Part shown: positions 1-12,319 of the stretch, piece after piece
Layout of the letters: each line of letters begins with the position of its first letter
Numbering within the stretch: the first letter of the stretch is position 1
NCBI GenBank assembly: GCA_964017125.1
Contig: OZ024909.1
Location: 51,703,914-51,767,913 of the forward strand
Direction: 5' to 3'
DNA length: 64,000 nucleotides
Origin: Flabesymbios commensalis
Taxonomy: Eukaryota > Annelida > Polychaeta > Terebellida > Flabelligeridae
Made by a program: the position numbers and the translations under genes
The notes under the pieces: model-generated
Databases searched by the model: none
The model's input: the letters and a program-made list of their open reading frames with translations, nothing else
What the model was told of the DNA's origin: nothing

Positions 1-158
1 GCTCGGCCTCAGACCGCCAGGGCTCGAATTTCGAATCCTGTGTCTGGAGGTCAGTGTCATCTCAATCATCTCACCATCCTCAGGAGGTTCTCCTGGCCCA
101 GTTTAGCCTATATGTGCACAAAGGTGGCCTAAAGCCCGATTCATTTCATTTTCATTTA
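1..158 (+). repeat. tRNA-derived SINE, 3' part (cut by window edge)
   Basis: This stretch matches the second half of the full SINE at 55105-55408 almost base for base, from the GCTCGGCCTCAGACCGCC segment (tRNA-like second head, B-box-like GGGCTCGAATTTCGAATCC) to the ATTCATTTCATTTTC tail. The tail is the typical pentanucleotide end of this family. The 5' half lies outside the window. Confidence 0.8.
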
Positions 159-369
159 TCAGTGTATAGGTCTCCTTTCTCATGACATCAGTGAAGTGAA
201 ATCAATCCCAACAGACAATTAAGGACGCATTACAATTAGCAATATTACATTTTTCTGACAGCCTCCTAGTTTTATCTTACATCACGAAATTGTATCTTGT
301 TTACAAACACAATAAATTACCATCATACTTATGTATTACCCTAATTTTAAACCTTGCCATCACACGATA

Positions 370-1404
370 TAGGGGAGACCGGGGCTAACTGGGACACTTT
401 TGATCATTTATCGCCTTGGAGCAGACGATAATAGAATTAGACATCCAAAACAATCATTCAAACTAGGTATGATATTTGTTATTGAGACTAGGGCCTTTAA
501 TAAGTGACAACTAAAACCTATACAGATTTGGAGAATTTTTAAGAAAAAATAATAGTGTCCCAGTTTGCCCCGTATACGGGGCTAAGTAGGACAAGGCCAG
601 GGGCTAACCGGGACACTCCTAAAATTTCAGCAATTTCGGATCTATAGAGATTACACAAGGTATACTGCATCCTACGATGATTCCAAATAGTTTGAAGGGG
701 GTGAGCTATAAATAAACATATATATTCCTTTAAACACGAAGGTTTGAACTGCAACAAAATATTGCTGAAAATAACAGCTGAGCCCCGATGCACTCTTGGC
801 CTAATGTGTTGATACTGAGTAACAACCACATTGTGTCCATCCCCAATACATACAATCTAAAGTACGCCTAACCAATGCTAATCGAGTTGGGCAAACATAT
901 AGTTTGGTAACATGTCAGTACCCACAGGGGTTAAGTGGGACACAATGCTCTCTTACAAATGGGGCTAACTGGGACACATTGGGGCTAACTGGGACTGTCC
1001 CAGTTAGCCCCGCCAGAATTGTCCCAGTTAGCCCCGAGTTGACCTCCCATGAAAAATATGACCTAGCATGTGACCATGGTACAGCATCGAGCATCTAATA
1101 ATGGTAAATTAGGCAGTAAATGTGAGTGTTTTCAGTGATATGTTTCAGTATAATACAACTATAGTAGTTTGAGTTTGATAAGATTCGTAATTGAGACGTG
1201 AAAAATTACTTGAGAGGCGGAAAAATACATTTAGTTTTACCTGCTCACACAGATCTGCTAGTTCCACTGGGATTGTAGTTCAAGTGGAGGGGGGTATCAC
1301 TCCTTTCTTGAAAACGAGGCCACTGATAATGTCATATCATGGAATTCCCTGTTAGAGGCCTGTCATATTCAGCCCCGTGTCCCAGTTAGCCCCGGTCTCC
1401 CCTA
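370..1404. mobile_element. TA-flanked inverted-repeat element with GGGGCTAACTGGGACA motifs
   Basis: The ends form a perfect 26-bp terminal inverted repeat beginning GGGGAGACCGGGGCTAACTG at 372 and closing with its reverse complement at 1377-1402. Both ends are flanked by TA, as expected of Tc1/mariner-type target duplications. The interior carries further copies of the end motif in both orientations (about 560-620 and 925-1040), including head-to-head pairs. No transposase reading frame is visible; the short open frames here fall over the repeated motif and look spurious. Likely a non-autonomous element; the superfamily is inferred only from the TA flanks. Confidence 0.75.
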
Positions 1405-1604
1405 CACCATATAGCCACTGCACATAATGCCATAACTCAATAGGAAGATGTGTCGCAGGTGACAGTTTAATTACGTGACCTTGGTCTGTGCTGTGGGGAA
1501 CATTTTGCTTAATTCCGTGACCTTGCTCTTTTCCTCAGGATGTTGTCAGTCAAGTCCCGGGAAACAGTAGCGCACAATTAGCGCCTGGTCTGATGGATGC
1601 TTAT

Positions 1605-1712
1605 CCAGCAAACATGAGACGCTGGCCCAACGTTGGTTTACTGTTGGCCCACCGTCTACGACGTTGGCCCAACAGTAAACCAACGTTGGCCCAACCCCTC
1701 ACTTTTGCTGGG
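1605..1712. repeat. Hairpin MITE of the CCAGCAAAC / AACGTTGGCCCAAC family
   Basis: CCAGCAAAC at the left and TTTTGCTGG at the right bracket an imperfect palindrome: GCCCAACGTTGGTTTACTGT is answered by ACAGTAAACCAACGTTGGC around a CACCGTCTACGACG loop. It is one of about a dozen dispersed copies in the window and the best-preserved hairpin of them. Confidence 0.75.
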
Positions 1713-1949
1713 TGCTTAGTCTCTCTGATTAATAGATCGGACGAGCCGGACTGACCTGTGTTCTCTCACAGGTTTTTGGAGCAGAAGGATCAAGCATCTA
1801 TGATTATTTCCACCTGATATTTTTGTGAAGTAAAATAATTCGATGTGAACTGATGCTACCCATTGTGATATTTGGATTTCGCGCATCTGCTTGGTGCAAA
1901 TGGAAATGTTGATCTGATATCTCAAACAATTTCTAGATTAGCCGTCTGG

Positions 1950-1998
1950 CCCAGCAAACTTGAACATTAAACGATCAACGTCTGGTTTTTGCTGGGGG
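1950..1998. repeat. Short copy of the CCAGCAAAC hairpin family
   Basis: CCCAGCAAACTTGAACATTA is followed by ATCAACGTCTGG and closes with TTTTTGCTGGG. The outer arms match the 1605-1712 element but the core is much shorter, so this is probably an internally deleted copy. Confidence 0.5.
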
Positions 1999-2785
1999 GA
2001 CCCACTGGAGTAATTATTTTTTTTAATCTAACAGTACGGACTTGTCTACTTCTAGTATTTTGGTTCGAGCCGGAATATTTGCTGCACAATATAACTTTAA
2101 TATAGACAATAAATTTCAATTGAGAAATAAAGTGGCGTGAATGAAATGTATTCGTATTTTCGTTGATTGTGTGTTTTTAGTGGGCATTGCTATTATATGA
2201 CAACAACTGCATCCTGTAGAGATGACAAGTCAATAAATCTGGCATGAAAAGTGATTTAAAAATCTCTCCACTTCTTGAAAATAATTATATATGACAATGT
2301 GTTTCGTCCCGGATTGTCATGGTACGCTTAATGTGATGCTATGGTGATATATAATTATAAGCATGTCATATATGGTGACCAACTCTGTATCATATAATGT
2401 TACTTCCTTGCTCAAGTAATTGCCTGATTAACATAAAAGAGAAACATAGTCTTGAATTTTTTTCAAACCAGAATTGTGATAAAATACAATGGGTTCTTTA
2501 GTTGAATTTTGCAGTTTATTCACTCAGTGACTTTCTTAACCCTGATCACTTTTGCTTTTCCTTATCACTCTAAACCCCTTAGAGTCACCGTATTCTCAAG
2601 ATGGTCGACAACAACAACACCTCAAAATGTAAGCTTTTATTTGTGTCAAATTCCATTTTTTTTAGACCACTTCCACGAAGGATGTGTTGTTTGTGATAAA
2701 CATCGTGGTTTCTTATGATCTACACAGCTCTAGAATGGGTTATATAGATGTCTAATTTATATATAAATAGTGTCTAAAGTTTTGA
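1999..2785. other. Non-coding AT-rich stretch
   Basis: No supported gene. The one sizeable open frame (2509-2718) has no recognisable domain and biased AT-rich composition, so I do not call it. Confidence 0.5.
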
Positions 2786-4281
2786 ACCGAGAAACGGTAA
2801 CTTCAAATAACATTTTGTTTTGTGTCTGAGAACGGTAACTCCTTGGTGAGGAAACGGTAACTCGATACTGCTATGATAAACTTTTGCCCTGTTTGGTCCA
2901 AAATGGCCCAGAAATATGCAAAAATTGATCGCCGTAGTATTCATGATTAAGAAAAATACTATTAGGTGATGTTTCCCATGGTCGTTATGGTTTGAGCTCG
3001 GTTGAGAGCATGTGTACATAAAGGAGTACGGTAACTCATCATGATGACGGTTACTCGCTAGTCTTGGATGACGGTAACTCTCACCTCTTGATTTGTTCAT
3101 CTAAAATATCAATGCAACTATGAGAAATGTTATTAAAATAGACCAAATATGACAGGCATGTTCGTTATCTTATATTACAGACACCGTATGGATAATTGAT
3201 TAAAAACACGTTTTTATGGTTCACAGAACAGTGCTAAGTATGTAAGCCTACAGTCCTGGATGTATTCTTCCATGTCTCTTTTACCCAGGTCCTACCCTAT
3301 CCTCGCATACAAAATACATTGAACCAAGGTTGATATAATGTTGGGCCAGCGTCGCAGACAGTGGACCGGTGTTAAGCCAGCATTGGATTCATATCTTTGT
3401 TTTTTTGGATTGAGTTGGGTTTATGTTACCAATGTATTTTTTTCTTTTTCAATTCAGAAAAAAAACCTCACTGATTTAGCCATAAATTAAAAAAAAAAAT
3501 TACAAAGCATAATATCTTAAAATCTAAAACTTCCAGTCGATCTAACACATCTTAAGTGCTAGCAACAGATTCCGTATGCATGAAAATGTAGGAGTAGACA
3601 CTAGTTTTAGGAAGATACCTGTCCTAGAAGTGGAGATATAGGCGAAAAATGATAAATTTGGCGGCCATTTTGAAAACCAAGATGACGGTCATTTCCAATT
3701 TTCAAAAAAATACAAGATACATAACAGTCTCCAAAAATGCACTAAAACCAAAATTAACAGTGACTTCCAACGAAATTTGGGTGGATTAATTTGTGCATAT
3801 GGCTGTAAGACCAAGTAATCTGGTAATTATGTAGAATAATAACATAAAATACAGGATCCTCATCAGTCCGTGTAGCCCCTTGGAAAACTAGAGCATGGTA
3901 ATATAATTGTAATTTAAATAAAGGTTTGTACAACCTATTACTATTAGCAGTATGCATAATATTATCCCCAAATGCAAGACAACCAGTACGTTACACCCTA
4001 TGTTAAAACATAACATTTCAAATATCTGGTAATGTCTTATGATATATCATTCGTATCAGATAGCATATATATTTTGGAGCTGCAAAATAAAATGATATCT
4101 CAATAATTTATATATACCGACATTTTAGCAAGTCATTGCTGCTTTAAAGAAAGTTACCGTTATCTTAAAGTTACCGTCTTCATCACTCAACTATATTAAA
4201 ATAGTTACCGTCATCCAGCGCACTTTTCTACATAGAGACTATAGATTACTATTTCCCACTATGGAAGTTACCGTCTCTCAC
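2786..4281. mobile_element. Fold-back-type structure with inverted clusters of ACGGTAACT
   Basis: At least six copies of ACGGTAACT or close variants sit on the plus strand between about 2794 and 3080. Four copies of the reverse complement AGTTACCGT lie between about 4150 and 4275. The outermost copies, with GAG(A)ACGGTAACTT contexts, are mirror images of each other. The middle holds no coding sequence but does contain a degenerate AACGTTGG-type hairpin at 3324-3386. The architecture is like the element at 370-1404, though the motif differs. The exact ends and any target duplication are not clear. Confidence 0.55.
3324..3386. repeat. Degenerate hairpin of the GTTGGGCCAGCGTCGCAGAC family
   Basis: AATGTTGGGCCAGCGTCGCA and GTTAAGCCAGCATTGG are the two arms around GACAGTGGACC. 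The outer CCAGCAAAC arms are not preserved. Same family as 33246-33300 and 36112-36202. Confidence 0.55.
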
Positions 4282-5155
4282 ATCAATATTTTACACTGCT
4301 CTTATTCTGAAATCTATTACACTATATATGCTAGGATCATGGCCTACTGGCCTATGACCTTGAAAGTTGAATTTCTTTAATTTAAAGGTCATTTGTCCGT
4401 TATTGAGGTTAAAACACAAAATGCGGGTAGGGACCATACACACCAATATTAATTAAATAAATCGAGCGGCTTGGACTAAATTACACGAAATAAAATCAAT
4501 TTTAACTTGTTGCGTTTCATTTTGTGCCAAGTATAGAAAGTCAGGCCTTTTAAGTAAATACTAAGACATCATGGCACCTCATTGTATCACTAAAATATAC
4601 TTCCCAAGACCACTGGGGATCAAATGGCAAACTATTATTAACGGTAAATACACTGTATTGATAAGACAAACTTGTAAACCGTGACATAAGTATGAAGTAA
4701 CTATCTGTTCAACGTCTGCACGTTTGGAACTACATAAACATGTTCTCAAGCTAGATGAAACATTTTAGGACACATAACAGCGGTATGGATATTCTCATAA
4801 AATATATGTGGATGAATCATATATTTTGTAACTTTTTATAATATTTGTCATAAATTAAAGTGAAAAAAATAAACTACTGAAACAGGCAACACTCCCCACA
4901 TCATTGTAAATGCTGTATTGAACATGTATTTTTATCGTTTTTTTTGGTATGCTTTTTATCGTTATTTTGTCTAATCATGTGAAAATGGCCCATAACTGTA
5001 CGTGAGCCGTACAGCAAAAAATAGTCACTAGTAATCTTTGATCCGCGGAAAACTGTGGCGTCCAATGGGGCCTCAACCACACAGACGGTATAAAGCGTTA
5101 CAGACATAGCTTTCATCATTGATCCCTTTACAGAGATGGTCTCAATTGATCTATT
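4282..5155. other. Non-coding AT-rich stretch
   Basis: No gene, RNA or clear repeat seen; the open frame at 4901-5119 (minus) has no family resemblance. Confidence 0.5.
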
Positions 5156-5403
5156 TTAACCCTTTAACCGCCAGTGTCGCATATATTCGGGTTTTCATTT
5201 TTTTTATTAGCACATTGAGTACCACCTTTTAAACATGTTAAAAATAAAATGTGACATCAATCAGTAAAATCTGAAAAGAGTTGACCTCCATTTAGTCAAT
5301 TCTGAATAATTTTCACTCACTTGAAGTTGTGGATCGCGTCAGCGAGACACAACTTCAAGTGGGTGAAAATTCAAATTGAATAATTTGGCGGTGAAAGGGT
5401 TAA
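5156..5403. mobile_element. TTAA-flanked MITE (piggyBac-like), copy 1
   Basis: Both ends carry TTAA followed by CCCTTTAACCGCC, mirrored on the right as GGCGGTGAAAGGG-TTAA. TTAA duplication with CCCT-type ends is the hallmark of piggyBac elements. Inside is a second palindrome, CACTTGAAGTTGTG with CACAACTTCAAGTG, around a TCGCGTCAGCGAGA loop. A copy of nearly the same length lies at 20850-21095. No coding capacity, so non-autonomous. Confidence 0.8.
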
Positions 5404-5589
5404 CGTATGGAGTTCTTAGATTGTTTTATAAATGTGAGCTAGCTTTGTATTATGCCGAAGTGGGTTACCATTGTCTACATGTATACAGAACGAAAGGACA
5501 GACAACAGAAGCAGAATGCAGGGACGAGCGAATGAACTAACTAACGAGCAAAAGAACGGCGAACGGACAGATTAATGAACAAACACACG

Positions 5590-5628
5590 ATGAATGAATG
5601 AATGAAAATAATGGAATAAAATTAAATA

Positions 5629-5678
<50 letters not shown>

Positions 5679-5936
5679 TAATGATAATAATAATAATGAA
5701 TGAATGAATGAATGAATGAATGAATGGATGGATGGATGGATGGATGAATGAATGAATGAATGAATGAATGAATGAATGAATGAATGAATGAATGAATGAA
5801 TGAATGAATGAATGAATGAATCAATAAATGAATGAATGAATGAATGAATGAATGAATGAATGAATGAATGAATGAATGAATGAATGAATGAATGAATGAA
5901 TGAATGAATGAATGAATGAATGAATGAATGAATAAA
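5590..5936. repeat. Microsatellite (AAT)n then (TGAA)n with a short (TGGA)n
   Basis: A trinucleotide tract of AAT units (about 5626-5690) runs into more than 50 tetranucleotide units of TGAA, with a short TGGA interruption near 5725-5744. The long open frame on the opposite strand here is only a translation of the repeat. Confidence 0.95.
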
Positions 5937-6675
5937 ATAGCATTGAAATATTAAAGTACCATCACAAGTGACGCTAATTGATTTTGAACGAACGAAGTCA
6001 TCGTGGCAATCTACTGCTGTGGCAAATCAGTGCCACTCAAGCTCGGCCTTTCTAAACCAAAGAAAAAAATAAAGGTTTAGTCAAATACACATATAATAAT
6101 AGTCAAGTCACAAAATTCAGATACCATACATTAATATAATATCAGTGCTGTATGCTATTTCTGTACTAAATTAAACTGAATTGTGTTTTTATTTTTTCGC
6201 AACATGCGAAAATATAAATAGTTAAGGAGTTTATCATCTTGGTATTAAAGGTCATACATGACATTTTGTCAAGGGACCCTTTAAAGCCAAGACAAGTTGT
6301 GGGGAAATCTCACGTAAATTAATATACACTCATGCTCAAGTAATCGGATAGTGATCAAGTAAGCATTTTGGAAGACTCGCGATACAGATTATATAGGCTA
6401 TATATTGTCCCTTTAGGTATAAAAGATGCATATGCATGGTGGATACACTGTTTTATACCCAAATGGATGCTGTTTTGACAAAACACTGGTTGACTAGTAA
6501 TTGCATGCTCAGAGTTTTACGATTGGATGTTGGGTGATAAACACTTGTATCTTGTATCTCCTGGCCTGGATCCCATGTTCCAAAAGAATACCCAGTCCTG
6601 CAATAAACCTAATCAGATTGGAAACATAAAACGACCAGAATCAGAGCCAAATAGTGTGAATCGTCACCCATATAC
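5937..6675. other. Non-coding stretch
   Basis: No gene or recognisable repeat seen between the microsatellite and the 29-bp minisatellite. Confidence 0.5.
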
Positions 6676-7842
6676 TGCACTGCGCTAGATCGCCAATAAT
6701 ACACTGCACTCTACCACAGCGTCACCCAAACACTACACTGTACCATATCGCCACCCAAACACTGCATTGTACCATATCTTCACCCAAATACTGCAATGTG
6801 CCACATCGTTACTCAAACACTGCACTGTACCACATTGTGACCCAAACACTGCACTCTACCACATCGTGACCCAAACACTGCACTCTACCACATGGCCACC
6901 TAAATACTGCACTCTACCACAGCTTCACTCGAGCACTACAATATGTCACATCGTCATTCAAACACAGCACTGTAACACATTGTCACCCAAACACTGTATA
7001 CTACACCCCATCGTCACCCAAATATTGCACTGTACCACAACATCGTCACACAGACAAAGTACTGTGCCCCATGGTCACCTGAACACTACATTGTACCACA
7101 TCGTCACCCAAACACTGCATTGTACCACATCGTCACCCAAACACAGTTCTTTGTACCACATCGTCACCCAAACACTGCACTGCACCACATCGTCACCCAA
7201 ACATTGCACTGTACTACATCGTCACCCAAGCACTGCATTGTACAACATCGTCACCTAAACAATGCACTGTACCACATCGTCAAACAAACACTGCACTCTA
7301 CCACATTTTCGCCCAAACACCACAATATGTCACATCGTCATTCAAACATTGCACTGCATAACATCGTCACCACATCGTACCACATCGTCACCCAAGCATT
7401 GCATTGTACCACATTGTCACTCAAACACTGCACTGCACCACACCTTCACCCAAACATTGCACTGTACCACATCTTCACCCAAACATTGCATTGTACCACA
7501 TCGTCACCCAAACCCTGCCTCACACCATCTTCACCCAACATCGTCACCCAAACACTGCATTGTACCACATCGTCACCCAAACACTGCATTGTGCGCCATC
7601 GTCATCTGAGCACTGCATTGTACCACATCTTCACCCAAAGACTGCACTCTACCACATCATCACCCAAACACTTCACTCTACCACATCTTCACCCAAACAC
7701 TACAATATGTCACATCGTCATTCAAACATTGCTGCAGCACTGTAGCACATCATCACCCAAGCCTTGTACTGTACCACATCGTCACCCAAACACTGCATTG
7801 TACCACGTCGTCACCCAAACCCTGCCTCACACTACATCGACA
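6676..7842. repeat. 29-bp minisatellite array
   Basis: About 40 imperfect copies of a 29-bp unit read roughly ATCGTCACCCAAACACTGCA + TTGTACCAC. Variants (TTCACCC, CTCTACCAC, ATATGTCAC) are interspersed rather than blocked. Because 29 is not a multiple of three the frame rotates, so long open frames appear in all three plus-strand frames; none is a protein gene. Confidence 0.9.
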
Positions 7843-8211
7843 CAATTTGCTGATCCCACGTTTTATGCCCACTCATATATGCCCAGCATGGTGAGCGTTC
7901 TGAGGTGATCAGCGAAGAGAAATGAGTCGATGTTCTTTACCTGCTTAATTACTTTTAATTAGAATTAGTCATGTATTGTCTTTTTCAGTTCCCATACAAG
8001 CGCCCTAAACGGGATCACTTAATGATTTAAACCCTTACGATGCATCAGTTTGAATATCCGAAGAATGATTTAATTTCCTAAAATTAGAATTAGAAAGACA
8101 ATTTCATGGAACTGTTTTAATTATAACAATATATTTATTCAATTTGCCATACACTTAAATTCATCTTCATCAAATAAAAATCGTGAAGTGCGACATCAAC
8201 TCGCGGCTTGT
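7843..8211. other. Non-coding stretch
   Basis: Nothing supported between the minisatellite and the dispersed repeat. Confidence 0.5.
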
Positions 8212-8728
8212 AAATATGTTAGTTCCTTTATTATGGTATTTGGAAACTAACTTGATATTTTAAATATAGGATCGTTTATCTTATGAGGAGAAGTTTGGAT
8301 AAGACTACAGTTTCAAGCTTCTTTATTGATGATTGATATTTCACAGGATTCAGTCCCATGTATAGATGGTAAACATGACAATGATATTCTTAGTGAGAAC
8401 GTGGTAGTCTTATTTAACAAAAAATATATTGTAAAAATTATATGTCTCAATTTTTGTGAGTGGCCGTTTCTGACAGCAGCCGGGTCGACGGCTCGCACAA
8501 CACTGACCGGCTAAGGCCGCACTACTTGCCTTTCTCTGTCCGCGTCATATACCAGGCAAATGGCCTGAGGGTCGCGTCCACATTCCATTGCCTCGCGGAT
8601 CCGGCCTCCCTGCCATTGTCAGTACGGCGTTGGTACAGCGCTAAAACTGAAGTCAAGCTCTGATTGATTGGCTGAATGTTAGCATAGCACACTCTACTTA
8701 ATATTCTACGATTTCGAACTTTAATAAA
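8212..8728. repeat. ~500-bp dispersed repeat, copy 1
   Basis: From TTAGTTCCTTTATTATGG to the CGATTTCGAACTTTAA end this region aligns along its whole length with 21613-22112, with scattered substitutions and a few small gaps. It has an AT-rich first half and a GC-rich second half (about 8460-8660). Short open frames on both strands in the GC-rich half resemble no known domain. Family unknown. Confidence 0.75.
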
Positions 8729-10511
8729 AAAACCTCCTGGATTTTGGTCAATTTTATAAGAAAAAAATATCGTGGTGTAGTAATTTAAGATCAATTTGAT
8801 CAATAAATCTATTATGCTACACGAAGTATCAAAGTCTACTAAAAACATATATGTCCAAATACATTACACGTACTTTACGAAATAATGCGGTAACTTGATC
8901 AAAATAGATAGTTAATCAACATTTTATGTAATTAATTTTGTATACATTGTACTAATCATACTAATATTTCATCCTTATATATAAAATACATAGAGTGGCA
9001 TAACTTATGATGCCGTTTATCCATCTATCTATTCTAAAACAAAATGCTAACTAATCTCATAACTGCAGCTGTATCAGTTTTAAATATATATATATTATTG
9101 ATACAGAGTGAGCGGTGAAACGTTTCACTTATCATCTAAGTAAAATATAGATTTTGTGTATTCTATACTGCTTTACCTATATCATATAACTAAAATATAC
9201 CTTCATTGTCAATGATATAATCCGTTACATATAACATCAGCATATAAAAGATAAGTCTTTGTATATAGTGAACAATATTTTTCTTCACATATCATCAAAA
9301 ATAAAATATACCTTCAGTGAACGCTATAATGTTTCACTTATACCTTCTAACTAAACATACATATATTGAGTAATATTTTGTTTCACATCCCATCACATAA
9401 TGTTCATTAAAAACACACATATTTTCAATCGTCTAATATTCCAATCATAATTAGATTTTTATTTACAACGTGAGCCACATTGATCAAGGATATTCGATTC
9501 GTTAGTAACCTGTGAAATAAAATAACAAATGCAATTAGTCATGCACTATCAAATACTATCACGCTTTATCTCATGCAATGATAATCATGTAATTATATAT
9601 ATACTGTAACTGTCGCTGTGCCCACTTGGTGGCAGCACTTATAGAACAAACTCCAGTCCTTATTGATTAATATTTATCAGTCTCAATGTCAATGCATTAT
9701 ACAAAACCAACTTCGCATATCTATGTTTATTCAACCTGTTCCAGTCAACCATCACATTTTTCTCATGTGGCATATATATTATTATAATATCCATTCGTTA
9801 CAGTGCTATTCAACAGTCCTCACATTTTCGATCAAATACATCAATCAGCGCACTCGTCGCTGCAAATATACGTCTATGTCCTTGCACATCATAGTCATCA
9901 ACCATCGCACACTCGTATTTTACTAGTCGTTGTAATTATACCTTCACTTTTTATGATACGTTGAAATATGCTAACTGATCATTTTCGCTACCATATCGAT
10001 TAGACAATGTCAGTAGAATAGTCAAATCGATAGTTCAACATGCTCAATTACGAGTATGACACATATCTTTCTCCTCGTAGTTTTCGTATTATCCTCACAT
10101 TTCAATCAACACAAATAATCCTTGAAGTCTTTGCAAAGAAAACGTCTTGCCTAATTGTGATTTGCTTGATCATAATAATATAAATCTTTACACAATGGGT
10201 CTACCTGTAGTCTTTCTAATACTTGAATACGTTATTTATTAATTCATATCTGTAACATCGTTCAATACTTAGTATAAAAAAACCTTCAATTTCCATGATT
10301 ATCTCAGATCATGTACCATACCTATTCCTCCAATAACCAACTTCATCCATGTGGTTTTATTACACTCATTTCATTAAATTGTGACATTATTATTGCACAT
10401 AAAGCATATATCGGTAACATACAAAAAACAAATAGTACAGTCTGTGTATGTAAAGGGTTAATGAGTTGTGTATGTGCGTGATTACTCCCGTCATAGCTAG
10501 TACCATGGACA
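8729..10511. other. AT-rich non-coding stretch with weak repeats
   Basis: No gene. Between about 9100 and 9420 there are loose recurrences of AAAATATACCTTCA and GTTTCACTTAT, suggesting an old, very decayed tandem repeat. The open frame at 9663-9926 has no domain signature. Confidence 0.45.
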
Positions 10512-10690
10512 ATGGCTACATGGACTGATCAGTGTTGCTTTGTCTCCATTGATGATATAATCATATACAGCAGAAATGTTGTTGAGCACATTTACCACCT
10601 CAGGTTCGTCTCGGAAAGACTAAATGAAGCTGGCATGAAAATAAAACCAGATGATGTTAAACAGAATAGCATGACATATTCATCAGAATC
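10512..10690 (+). mobile_element. Ty3/Gypsy LTR-retrotransposon fossil, RT fragment
   Basis: A short translated stretch resembles the palm region of Ty3/Gypsy reverse transcriptase: the DDIIIYS block followed by an EH-HL-V-ERL-EAG-K-KP helix. Only this part of pol is left; there are no LTRs, Gag, protease or integrase nearby. It is an old, broken relic of a Metaviridae-type element. Confidence 0.7.
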
Positions 10691-12213
10691 TGAGGACTCT
10701 GCACATAGCCTGGCAGGAGGTGTAATCCAATACATATATTATATTTTCAGTATACTTGTCTCCTTGCTTCACGCTGTGGAAGCCTATATACGATATATAC
10801 ATGCAGAATTGTATTATATTTTATTTTATAATTTTATATTTTTTTACTGTAATGTGTGATTGTTATTTAGAGCTATGCATTCATCTATAGTCATATTAAC
10901 TGCTGCATTCATACCACCCTACAAGGGGATCAAATTCTGTTTCGCTTAAAAATATAGATCTTCTATCAAAATTTGTCGGCCATCTTAGATTTTAGGGTCA
11001 GAAATGTGTTTAAATACCATATTGACGTCAGAAATGGATTCCTTGTGGTCGAATTAGCCAAAAAAGTGTATTTATTCATATTTGTAGCTTTTATATGTCA
11101 AAAGTTATTTTTTCATAATGGCGGAGGCGGCCACTTTGGATTTACGCCTCTAGAAAAAAATGCCGGGATTTTTGCGAGGGACACTGGGGCTAAATATTTT
11201 TTAAAAGGTTCAAGGAAGTCAAATCAATCATCAAAACATCTGAGCCAGAAAGTGGTCATGAAAGTTAGGTTTTTCATCCTACTATAGAGCTCGTAGCCAT
11301 GGGCTGGAGACAGCACGTTAAGATCGCTAATCTATAGTAACCCTTGTAGTGCAAAAGTAATCTCCGAAACCAATACAATAATCAAATAGCGAAGTTAGAT
11401 TTATCCTTAATCACCTAGAACATATTTAAATATAGTACTACATGCAGCTGTTTCAATTATCATATAATATAAGGAGTAAAATTGTGAGATTAGATAGTAA
11501 TTCCACATTGCCAGCATTGTATGCAATAATAATCAATTGGTATGATGTTGTTGCTGGATTTTTCTCTATCAAAGTTAATTTCATTAGATAAAAAATAGAT
11601 GCTCTAGATTTCAAAATAAATCCGTTTTAGTACATATGGAATTTTGTAATAGTTGACAACGGTTTTTATTCGTGTGAAAAAATATATAATATTAATATTT
11701 TAAAAGATAACGACAACACATAAGTGTGAATAAAATCTAAAAGTATAATATCTAAAAGTGATTTATCAATTTAGTTTTAGTTTTATAAAAATACCCTTAG
11801 AATATATATATAACATTAACACGCTTAAATAATGGATTTTCTCTTCTTGTGACACCTACATGACTCTAAAGAGCAAAATGGCCAGTTTTACTCCCAGAAC
11901 CATTGTAGTATCCCAGTTAGAAATCACCACTAAGTTGGATTTATTTAAACTAAACTAATTCAGAAACAAATATTTGTCTTTCCTTTCCATTGGCTGTGTA
12001 GAAACTCTTGAAGTCTAAAAGGTTCGTAAAAATATAACTCTTTATTCAAACAAAAAAATAGCCTACAGTTCTCTGTAGATGTATAGACGTGTTGAAGAAA
12101 ACTATTTTTATCCCCTTTTAATAGTTACTTAATTGAAATAATCTTCCTAGTTATCCCTATTACTGGTATTTTTATGACGCACAAATTATATATACTTGAT
12201 AAAATACTGGGTC
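10691..12213. other. Non-coding AT-rich stretch
   Basis: The open frame at 10973-11287 spans GGCGGCCA-type sequence that recurs in non-coding repeats throughout the window, so I do not treat it as a gene. No RNA gene or array seen. Confidence 0.45.
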
Positions 12214-12319
12214 CGTATTCTCGTACAAGTAGCGATATATCGTAGGCTTCTGATTGGTCTAGATGGCCATCTCGACCAATCAGAAGCCTACGATATATCG
12301 TAACTTGTACGAGAATACG
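12214..12319. repeat. 106-bp palindromic MITE
   Basis: Two ~46-bp arms (CGTATTCTCGTACAAGT, then CGATATATCGTAGGCTTCTG and ATTGG) are mirrored around a TCTAGATGGCCATCTCGA centre. The sequence GTCC lies just outside on both sides and may be a 4-bp target duplication. No coding capacity. Confidence 0.75.

Noticed and set aside
5537-5824. Ile-His-Ser-Phe repeat protein on the minus strand
   Set aside because: Translation of a tetranucleotide/trinucleotide microsatellite.
6767-7908. Several overlapping 113-262-codon frames rich in His/Thr/Cys
   Set aside because: Translations of a 29-bp minisatellite in rotating frames.
10973-11287. 104-codon plus frame
   Set aside because: Runs through GGCGGCCA-type repeat sequence common in non-coding parts of the window; no domain.
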